Assembly (NCBI GenBank): GCA_018820745.1
Contig: JAHJNP010000072.1
Location: 1-11,719, forward strand
Reading direction: 5' to 3'
Source: Gammaproteobacteria bacterium
GTDB lineage: Bacteria > Pseudomonadota > Gammaproteobacteria > Burkholderiales > Thiobacillaceae
Length of the DNA: 11,719 nucleotides
Positions 1 through 5,291 of the stretch are shown here, one piece after another. The position numbers were made by a program, and so were the translations under genes. The notes under the pieces are model-generated. The model saw nothing but the letters and a program-made list of their open reading frames with translations. It searched no databases and was not told the origin of the DNA. Within the stretch, counting starts at the first letter, position 1; every line of letters begins with the position of its first letter.

Positions 1-615
1 GAGGATGGCCAGCCGGTCGGTGAGGCGCTCGGCCTCGTCCATGAAATGCGTGGTCAGCACGATGGTCTTGCCGTCCGCGATCAGCCGCCTAAGCCCTTGC
101 CAGATGAGATGGCGCGCCTGCGGGTCGAGTCCGGTGGTGGGCTCGTCCAGAAACAGGATGTCGGGGTCGTGCACCAGCGCGCGCGCCAGCGTGAGGCGCC
201 GCTTCATGCCGCCCGACAGCTGCGCAATCTGCGCGTCGGCCTTGCTGGCCAGACCGGCAAACTCCAGCAGCTCGGGCACGCGCGCGGCAATCGCGGCGCG
301 GTCCATGCCGAAGTAGCGGCCGTAGGCGAGCAGGTTTTCGCGCACCGTAAAATCCGGGTCGAGGTTGTCCATCTGCGGTACCACGCCGACCTTCATGCGC
401 GCCTCGCGCGCGTGCTGCGGCACCGCGATGCCGGCCAGTTCGATGCTGCCCGCGTCGGGCTCGATCAGGCCCAGCAGCAGGCGCAGCGTGGTGGTCTTGC
501 CGGCGCCGTTGGGACCCAGGAGGCCGAAGCATTCGCCGCGTTGCACGCTCAGATCGAGGCCGCGCACCACCTCGGTGTCGCCGTATTTTTTCGTCAGGCC
601 GCGCACCTTCAGCAC
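1..615 (-). CDS. NodI-like ABC transporter ATP-binding protein (C-terminus cut by window edge)
   Basis: This is the ATPase subunit of an ABC-2 type exporter. The visible 205 residues hold the whole nucleotide-binding core: Walker [10 protein letters not shown] (34-42), Q-loop Gln81, signature LSGGM (133-137), Walker B LFLDEP (154-159), D-loop GLDPQ (162-166) and the switch His190. The stretch [19 protein letters not shown] (77-95) is typical of the NodI / daunorubicin-resistance-type ATPases. It would pair with a permease (NodJ-like), expected just beyond position 1. The start is GTG at 615, preceded by GGAGG with good spacing, and it overlaps the end of the upstream hydrolase by 7 bases. About a third of the protein is missing. 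Homologues in rhizobia export lipochitooligosaccharides; in betaproteobacteria the substrate is generally unknown, so a link to the nearby polysaccharide locus is only a guess. Confidence 0.9.
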   Translation of the reverse strand, partial: MLKVRGLTKKYGDTEVVRGLDLSVQRGECFGLLGPNGAGKTTTLRLLLGLIEPDAGSIELAGIAVPQHAREARMKVGVVPQMDNLDPDFTVRENLLAYGRYFGMDRAAIAARVPELLEFAGLASKADAQIAQLSGGMKRRLTLARALVHDPDILFLDEPTTGLDPQARHLIWQGLRRLIADGKTIVLTTHFMDEAERLTDRLAIL

Positions 616-1238
616 GGGCAGGCCTCCAGAAACGCCTGTTTCAGCTCCTTCAGCTTGCCATGGAAGAAGTGCCCGGCGTCGGGGATGTTTTTCACTGCCA
701 GCCCCTGCTGCTCCGCCCACAACTGGATCGCGGCGGGCGGGATGAGCTCGTCTGCGTCGCCGTAGATCACCACCGTATCCGCGGGCACTGGGTCGAACTC
801 GTACATGGTGACCGCCGGCGCGACCAGGATCAGCCGCTGCGCATGCAGCTCCTGGCGCAGGCGGTGCTGCACAAAGGCGCCGAATGAAAAACCGGCCAGC
901 GCCCATGGCAGGCCCGGGTAGCTCGCCTCGACGAAGCGGGCGACCGCCAGCAGGTCGTCGGTCTCGCCCACCCCGGCGTCGAATTCGCCGTCGCTCATGC
1001 CGACGCCGCGAAAGTTCGGCCGCACGCTGACCCAGCCGGCCTCGTTGGCCGCTTTGGCGAGCGTCGTCACCACCTTGTTGTCCAGGCTGCCGCCATGCAG
1101 CGGATGCGGATGGGCCACCAGCAGCAGGCCGCGGCGGTTGATCTCGGGGTCGTCGATCACGGTTTCCAGCTTGCCCGCCGGCACCGGAATGCGCAGCTTG
1201 TAGCGTTTTATTTTGGCCGCCTCGCCCGGCCGCTTCAC
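609..1238 (-). CDS. alpha/beta hydrolase family protein
   Basis: A 209-residue single-domain alpha/beta hydrolase without signal peptide or membrane segment, so cytoplasmic. The nucleophile elbow is GFSFG with Ser118. The acid is probably Asp163 in [10 protein letters not shown] and the base His190 in DAGHFFHGK, so the triad is complete. The N-terminal [13 protein letters not shown] (43-55) and [12 protein letters not shown] (73-84) segments are characteristic of the short bacterial subgroup often annotated as CocE/dienelactone hydrolase-like. The substrate cannot be told from sequence. The start is GTG at 1238 within GTGA, overlapping the ferredoxin stop by 4 bases; its own stop overlaps the ABC ATPase start. 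Translational coupling on both sides is likely. No later ATG would keep the N-terminal beta strand. Confidence 0.88.
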   Translation of the reverse strand: MKRPGEAAKIKRYKLRIPVPAGKLETVIDDPEINRRGLLLVAHPHPLHGGSLDNKVVTTLAKAANEAGWVSVRPNFRGVGMSDGEFDAGVGETDDLLAVARFVEASYPGLPWALAGFSFGAFVQHRLRQELHAQRLILVAPAVTMYEFDPVPADTVVIYGDADELIPPAAIQLWAEQQGLAVKNIPDAGHFFHGKLKELKQAFLEACPC

Positions 1239-1552
1239 TTCAACTGCAGGCGTTCGACGATACGCCCCTGCTTGAGGTGGACCTCGAAAATCTCGTCGAT
1301 GTCGGACTCGTCCACGTAGGTGTACCAGACGCCTTCCGGGTAGACGACAACCACGGGGCCTTCGTCGCAGCGGTCAAGGCAGCCGGCGCTGTTGATGCGG
1401 CATTTTCCCTCGCCATTGAGGTTGGCCTGCTTGACCTTTTTCTTCAGGTAGTCGCGCATGGCCTGGCCGCCGGACGCGCCGCAGCATTTGGCGCCGTCCT
1501 CGCGCTGGTTGGTGCAGAAAAAAACGTGGTGCTTGAAATAGAGGTCAGTCAT
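1235..1552 (-). CDS. thioredoxin-like [2Fe-2S] ferredoxin
   Basis: A 105-residue electron carrier of the thioredoxin-fold [2Fe-2S] ferredoxin family, of the type known from Aquifex and Azotobacter. Candidate cluster ligands are Cys13, Cys23 or Cys24, Cys58 and Cys62 (the last two in GCLDRC). The segment [13 protein letters not shown] (65-77) followed by DIDEI and a C-terminal VERL matches the family closely, and the length is normal. The ATG at 1552 is preferred over an in-frame ATG 63 bases upstream, because the extra 21 residues are basic, unlike the family, and lie inside the MazG-like gene. The start overlaps that gene's end by 8 bases (ATGACTGA). The redox partner is unknown. The extra adjacent cysteine (CC at 23-24) leaves the second ligand ambiguous. 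Confidence 0.92.
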   Translation of the reverse strand: MTDLYFKHHVFFCTNQREDGAKCCGASGGQAMRDYLKKKVKQANLNGEGKCRINSAGCLDRCDEGPVVVVYPEGVWYTYVDESDIDEIFEVHLKQGRIVERLQLK

Positions 1553-1925
1553 TCTTGAAGTCCGAATATTTGATGGCGTTGCCGTGCGATTTTTCGACCG
1601 GGTATTTTCGCGCATTGAGCGCCAGCTTGTCGGCGGCGGCCTCCAGCAGATCGATGCCCAGCAGATCGGCCAGCCGGGTCAGGTAGATCAGCACGTCGGC
1701 GATTTCCTGGCGCACCGCCTCGTGCTGCTCGGCGTTCAGGTGCTGGCTTTGCTCCGGGGTCAGCCACTGGAAGGGTTCCAGCAGTTCCGCCACTTCAACG
1801 GAGAGCGCCATGACCAGGTTCTTGGGCGTATGGTAGCTTTCCCATGCGCGCGCCTGGGCGAATTCGCGGATGCGCAGACGCAGGGTGTCGAGGCTGTCGA
1901 TTTCGTGGGGGATCATGGACGGCAT
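1545..1925 (-). CDS. MazG-like nucleotide pyrophosphohydrolase
   Basis: A 126-residue all-helical NTP pyrophosphohydrolase of the MazG / RS21-C6 (dCTPase-like) group, expected to hydrolyse (d)NTPs, perhaps non-canonical ones, to the monophosphate and pyrophosphate. The Mg2+-binding motif is visible as ExxE (Glu44, Glu47 in EVAELLE) and ExxD (Glu74, Asp77 in EIADVL). The family ending NARKYPVEKSHGNAIKYSD is also present. Its small single-domain size fits the house-cleaning subgroup, not the two-domain MazG. Start choice is uncertain: ATG at 1925 (used here) or 1916, neither with a clear Shine-Dalgarno sequence. An open frame continues upstream through the divergent promoter region, but that part does not look like protein. 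It is the first gene of the leftward overlapping chain and shares its upstream region with the polysaccharide operon. Confidence 0.9.
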   Translation of the reverse strand: MPSMIPHEIDSLDTLRLRIREFAQARAWESYHTPKNLVMALSVEVAELLEPFQWLTPEQSQHLNAEQHEAVRQEIADVLIYLTRLADLLGIDLLEAAADKLALNARKYPVEKSHGNAIKYSDFKND

Positions 1926-1950
1926 GATACCGCGGCAGGAGACGGGCTTA

Positions 1951-1964
1951 CGACACCGGTGTCG
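1951..1964. promoter_or_regulatory. 14-bp perfect palindrome, candidate regulator-binding site
   Basis: CGACACCGGTGTCG reads identically on both strands. A further TGTCG half-site follows at 1968-1972. It lies 26 bases upstream of the leftward MazG-like start and about 107 bases upstream of the predicted sigma-54 start point. That is a usual distance for an enhancer-type activator site. It could be the binding site of a sigma-54 activator such as a PrsR-type response regulator, or an operator for the leftward genes. The palindrome is seen; the role is inferred. Confidence 0.45.
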
Positions 1965-2036
1965 GGTTGTCGACGTCCGGCCTGCGCACGGCGGGTGCCG
2001 GTCTTTGCTTAACAAGGTCGTCTGGGCGTCTATAGT

Positions 2037-2053
2037 TTGGCCTGAGGCTTGCT
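2037..2053 (+). promoter_or_regulatory. candidate sigma-54 (RpoN) promoter, -24/-12 elements
   Basis: The sequence TTGGCCTGAGGCTTGCT matches the sigma-54 consensus TTGGCACGNNNNTTGCW at all fixed positions except the A and C after TTGGC. The invariant GG (2039-2040) and GC (2051-2052) have the required spacing. Transcription would start near 2064, giving a leader of about 72 bases before the first polysaccharide gene. RpoN control fits this locus type, since PEP-CTERM/exosortase systems are commonly associated with the sigma-54-dependent PrsK/PrsR two-component pair. No good sigma-70 promoter was seen in the same gap. Confidence 0.65.
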
Positions 2054-2123
2054 TACAGTCCTTTGACGATGTAACCAGATTTAACGCGCTCAGGCATAAT
2101 GCCAGCGAATTAACCGCATATAA

Positions 2124-2130
2124 GGGAGGG
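2124..2130 (+). promoter_or_regulatory. strong ribosome binding site of the export lipoprotein gene
   Basis: GGGAGGG lies 5 bases before ATG 2136. It decides for that ATG over the in-frame GTG at 2130, which touches the site itself. It is one of the strongest Shine-Dalgarno sequences in the operon, in line with high expression of the first gene. Confidence 0.7.
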
Positions 2131-2135
2131 TGGAC

Positions 2136-2759
2136 ATGTTTACGATCAACAAGCATATCGCACGCGCTGGCGTGGTGCTGGCCGTTGTTGCCATGGCGGG
2201 CTGCGCCGGCACGCCGACCTATCCGCCCGCGCCCGAGCGCACAGGGCAGTTCGACTGGAATTATCTGGTCGGCCCGGGCGACTCGGTCAGTGTGTTCGTC
2301 TGGCGCAATCCCGAGGTATCCGGCAGCTTCCCGGTGCGCCCCGACGGCAAGATGACCATGAACCTGATCGAGGACCTGCAGGCTTCCGGCAAGACCCCGA
2401 CCCAACTGGCGCGCGACATCGAAAAGGCGCTGGCAAAATACATCCAGGAACCCATCGTCACCGTCATCGTCGGCGGCGGCGTCGGTCCGTTCGACCAGCA
2501 ACTCCGTGTGGTCGGCGAAGCGGCCAAGCCGCAGGCACTGAACTACCGTGAAAAAATGAGCCTGATCGACCTGATGATCGCGGTTGGCGGCCTCACCGAT
2601 TTTGCCGCGGGCAACAAGGCCTACATCCTGCGCACCGAGAACGGCAAGCAGGAACGCCTCGGCGTTCGCCTGGAAGACCTGCTGCGGGGCGGCGACATTT
2701 CAGCCAACGTCGACATGCGTCCGGGTGATGTGCTGGTGGTGCCTGAAAGTCTGTTCTAA
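2136..2759 (+). CDS. XrtA-type exopolysaccharide export lipoprotein (OPX/Wza family)
   Basis: A 207-residue outer-membrane polysaccharide export protein. It has a lipoprotein signal peptide (basic NKHIAR, hydrophobic 11-21) ending in a lipobox-like M-A-G-C with Cys23 as the lipidated residue. A Poly_export domain follows at about 42-113 (NYLVGPGDSVSVFVWRNPE and RPDGKMTMNLIEDL), then one SLBB domain at about 122-170 (LRVVGEAAKPQALNY), and it ends RPGDVLVVPESLF. It matches the XrtA-linked export family (TIGR03027, from memory). It is much shorter than Wza (about 380 residues) and lacks the C-terminal amphipathic helix that forms Wza's outer-membrane pore, so a separate beta-barrel partner is expected; the gene at 5263 is a candidate. 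It is first in the operon, with a likely sigma-54 promoter upstream and a terminator-like hairpin 9 bases after its stop. Confidence 0.93.
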   Translation: MFTINKHIARAGVVLAVVAMAGCAGTPTYPPAPERTGQFDWNYLVGPGDSVSVFVWRNPEVSGSFPVRPDGKMTMNLIEDLQASGKTPTQLARDIEKALAKYIQEPIVTVIVGGGVGPFDQQLRVVGEAAKPQALNYREKMSLIDLMIAVGGLTDFAAGNKAYILRTENGKQERLGVRLEDLLRGGDISANVDMRPGDVLVVPESLF

Positions 2760-2767
2760 GTATGTTT

Positions 2768-2791
2768 GTGCCGCATTCTGCGGCACTTTTT
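2768..2791 (+). terminator. intrinsic terminator or attenuator inside the operon
   Basis: A perfect 8-bp stem GTGCCGCA / TGCGGCAC closes on a 3-base loop TTC and is followed at once by five T residues (2787-2791). This is a textbook intrinsic terminator for the plus strand. It begins 9 bases after the export gene stop and ends only 14 bases before the chain-length gene start, leaving no room for a new promoter between. Partial read-through would give the lipoprotein gene higher expression than the genes behind it. On the minus strand no T run follows, so it is not bidirectional. Confidence 0.85.
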
Positions 2792-2805
2792 GATGGAACG
2801 TCTCT

Positions 2806-4338
2806 ATGGATCAAGTACTTCAACAAATTCTGGGCTATGCCAAGGCCAGCTGGCGCCGCCGCTGGTGGGGCGTGGCGGTGGCCTGGCTGGTGTGCATCAT
2901 CGGCTGGACCTGGGTGATGACGATCCCCGACCGCTATGAGGCGTCGGCGCGCGTCTATGTGGATACGCAAACCCTGTTGAAGCCGCTGCTGGCGGGGCTG
3001 GCGGCCGAGCCCAATGTGACGCAGCAGATCAAGCTGATGACGCGCCAGCTGGTCAGCCGGCCGACGCTTGAAAAGGTCGCGCGCATGACCGATCTCGACG
3101 TAAGGGCCAAAACACCGGAGCAGACCGAGGCAATGCTGAACGGGCTGGCCAGCAGAATCGCCATTGCCGACGCCGGTCGCGAAAACCTCTACACCATCAG
3201 TTATCAGGATCCCAACGGCGATCTGGCCAAGAAAGTGGTGCAATCGCTGTTGACCATTTTTGTGGAAACCAGCCTCGGCAAAACCCGCCAGGATATTTCC
3301 AGTTCGCAGCGCTTCATCGAGGAACAGCTGCAGCAATATCAGCAGAAGCTCACCGATGCCGAAAACGCGCTCAAGGAATTCAAGCAGACGCACATCGGCA
3401 TGATGCCGGGGCAGGGTGGCGGCTACTACGCCAAGCTGGCCGAAACCTCGGCGCAACTGCGCCAGGCGCAGCTGGACCAGCAGGAAGCCGTCAACCGTCG
3501 CAACCAGCTCAAACGCCAGTTGGAGGATGAAGAGCCCGAGCTCACCGCCGCAGCGATGGCGTCAAGCAACAGCGAGATCGACGGCCGCATTCAGGCGCTG
3601 GAAAAGCAGATGGACCAGCTGCGCCTGCAATACACCGACCTGCACCCCGACATCCAGTCGACCAAGCGGCTGATCGCGAAACTGGAAGAGCAGAAGAAAA
3701 TCGATCTGGCTGAGCGCAAGGCCGATCCTGCTGGCGCCAGAATCCAGAACCCGGTCTACCAACAACTCACCGTCGCGATCGCCGAAGCGGATGCCACGGT
3801 GTCGTCGCTGGGAGCCCGGGTGGCCGAATACCAGCGCCGCTACGGCGAGCTGCGCAATGCGTCCAACATGATTCCGCAGGTGGAGCAGGATTACACCCAG
3901 CTGATGCGCGACTATGACGTCTATCGGCAGAACTACGATGCCCTGCTGAAACGCCGCGAATCGGTCACCATGTCCGGTGAAGTGGAAAGCAAGACCGACA
4001 CCGTCGATTTCCGCGTGATCGATCCGCCCTTTGTACCGAGCCAGCCGGCATGGCCGAACCGCCCGATGTTGTTGTCGCTGGTGACGCTGGGCGGGCTCGC
4101 CGCCGGCATCGCTGTGGCGTTCCTGCTGAGCCAGATGCGGCGCACCGTGACCGATCGCCGCGCCCTGCGAGAGCTGACCGGACTGCCGTTGCTGGGCGCA
4201 GTGGCGCGGGTGGAAACAAATGAAAGCCGCAGCCGCAAGCGCAAGGGCCTGCTGGCCTATCTGGCCGCGTTGGGCGGCCTGATAGGCGCGTATGGCGCCG
4301 TGATGATCCTGCAACTGGTTGTGTCGCGCGCAGGCTAG
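2806..4338 (+). CDS. XrtA-type polysaccharide chain-length determinant (Wzz-like, no kinase domain)
   Basis: A 510-residue inner-membrane polysaccharide co-polymerase that would set polymer length and link polymerisation to export. Transmembrane segment 1 is at about 22-40, followed by the Wzz-type start RYEASARVYVDTQTLL (43-58). A long periplasmic region follows, with coiled-coil character at about 165-300 and 355-385. The Pro-rich PSQPAWPNRP (411-420) leads into transmembrane segment 2 (about 421-441). After it, RALRELTGLPLLGAV (452-466) resembles the linker that precedes the kinase domain in fused Wzc proteins, but no kinase follows. Instead a third hydrophobic segment (481-505) ends the protein. 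The kinase is the separate next gene, 8 bases downstream. Family: TIGR03007-like, from memory. The ribosome binding site is weak (TGGAA). Expression depends on read-through of the hairpin just upstream. Confidence 0.94.
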   Translation: MDQVLQQILGYAKASWRRRWWGVAVAWLVCIIGWTWVMTIPDRYEASARVYVDTQTLLKPLLAGLAAEPNVTQQIKLMTRQLVSRPTLEKVARMTDLDVRAKTPEQTEAMLNGLASRIAIADAGRENLYTISYQDPNGDLAKKVVQSLLTIFVETSLGKTRQDISSSQRFIEEQLQQYQQKLTDAENALKEFKQTHIGMMPGQGGGYYAKLAETSAQLRQAQLDQQEAVNRRNQLKRQLEDEEPELTAAAMASSNSEIDGRIQALEKQMDQLRLQYTDLHPDIQSTKRLIAKLEEQKKIDLAERKADPAGARIQNPVYQQLTVAIAEADATVSSLGARVAEYQRRYGELRNASNMIPQVEQDYTQLMRDYDVYRQNYDALLKRRESVTMSGEVESKTDTVDFRVIDPPFVPSQPAWPNRPMLLSLVTLGGLAAGIAVAFLLSQMRRTVTDRRALRELTGLPLLGAVARVETNESRSRKRKGLLAYLAALGGLIGAYGAVMILQLVVSRAG

Positions 4339-4341
4339 GAG
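4337..4341 (+). promoter_or_regulatory. ribosome binding site overlapping the upstream stop codon
   Basis: AGGAG uses the last two bases of the chain-length gene's TAG stop and lies 5 bases before the kinase ATG at 4347. The terminating ribosome therefore ends on the next gene's binding site, which favours coupled, near-equal production of the two partner proteins. Confidence 0.65.
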
Positions 4342-4346
4342 AAACC

Positions 4347-5291
4347 ATGAGCATTATTGAAAAAGCAGCCGGCAAGATAGGCGGCGGTGCACCCCGCCCA
4401 GCGCCCGGGGAGGGCAACAGCGATTCCGGCCACGATGCCAGCCTGATCGAAAATGCGCTCAACAAGCAGCGTAGTGGTCACGTTGCGCCCTTTGTCGCCA
4501 CCCCGGTCGAACCGATATTCAATGTGGCGGATGCCGACGCCGTGCAGGAAGGCAACAGTCAGGTGCAGTCGATCAACCTGGCACGCCTGCACCGTATGGG
4601 CGTGGTGTCGCCGGATGCCGAGAAAAGCCAGATCGCCGAAGAGTTCCGCATCATCAAGCGTCCGCTCATCGCCAATGCCTTCGGCCAGGGCGCCGCGCGG
4701 GTCAAGAACGGCAACCTCATCATGGTCACCAGTTCGCTGCCGGGTGAAGGCAAAAGCTTCTGCGCCATCAACCTGGCCATTTCGATGGCGATGGAAATGG
4801 ATCGCACCGTGCTGCTGATCGACGCCGACGTCGCCAAGCCGCGCATCCCCGAGTATCTCGGCATCCACGCCGACAAGGGTCTGCTCGACGTGCTGCAGGA
4901 CAAGGACCTGAAGCTGTCCGACGTGCTGATCCGCACCGATATCGCCAAGCTGACCGTGCTGCCTGCCGGGCGCACCTACAAGCGCGCGACCGAGCTGCTG
5001 GCCAGCGCCGCCATGACCCGCCTGATCGAGGATATCGGCAACCGCTATCCGGACCGCATCATCCTGTTCGATTCGCCGCCGTTGCTGGCCACCAGCGAAT
5101 CGAGCGTGCTGGCCACCCACATGGGGCAGATCGTCATGGTGGTGGAGGCCGAGCGGACCTCGCAGGAGGCGGTGCGTGAAGCCCTGAGCCACATCCAGTC
5201 ATGCGAAGTCGTGGGCATGTTGCTGAACAAGACCACGCCGACCCCGGGCGCAGATTATTACTATGGCTACTATGGCAGTTACGGCAAATAA
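4347..5291 (+). CDS. XrtA-associated tyrosine autokinase (BY-kinase)
   Basis: A 314-residue cytoplasmic bacterial tyrosine kinase that would autophosphorylate and control the Wzz-like partner encoded just upstream, as in Wzc or CapAB systems. Motifs: EEFRIIKRPLI (98-108), Walker A LPGEGKS (131-137), Walker A' LLIDAD (156-161), Walker B ILFDSPP (239-245). The C-terminal tail DYYYGYYGSYGK carries six tyrosines (304, 305, 306, 308, 309, 312), the usual autophosphorylation cluster. There is no membrane segment, so it must be recruited by the chain-length protein. Family: TIGR03018-like, from memory. The ribosome binding site AGGAG overlaps the previous stop codon. The codons for the Tyr tail also contain the start of the next gene, and a terminator-like hairpin begins at the stop codon. 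Confidence 0.95.
   Translation: MSIIEKAAGKIGGGAPRPAPGEGNSDSGHDASLIENALNKQRSGHVAPFVATPVEPIFNVADADAVQEGNSQVQSINLARLHRMGVVSPDAEKSQIAEEFRIIKRPLIANAFGQGAARVKNGNLIMVTSSLPGEGKSFCAINLAISMAMEMDRTVLLIDADVAKPRIPEYLGIHADKGLLDVLQDKDLKLSDVLIRTDIAKLTVLPAGRTYKRATELLASAAMTRLIEDIGNRYPDRIILFDSPPLLATSESSVLATHMGQIVMVVEAERTSQEAVREALSHIQSCEVVGMLLNKTTPTPGADYYYGYYGSYGK

Noticed and set aside
1553..1615. Longer ferredoxin start adding 21 residues.
   Set aside because: The extra residues are basic and not part of the family, and the ATG at 1552 overlaps the preceding stop as in a coupled pair.
2071..2100. Possible sigma-70 promoter GTAACC - 18 bases - CATAAT before the export gene.
   Set aside because: The -35 part is poor. 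The TTGACG at 2063-2068 has no -10 at 16-18 bases. The sigma-54 match nearby is much better.
1926..2501. Upstream extension of the MazG-like frame to 318 codons.
   Set aside because: It would run through the divergent promoter region and opposite the export lipoprotein gene; the family homology starts at about codon 1 of the 126-residue version.
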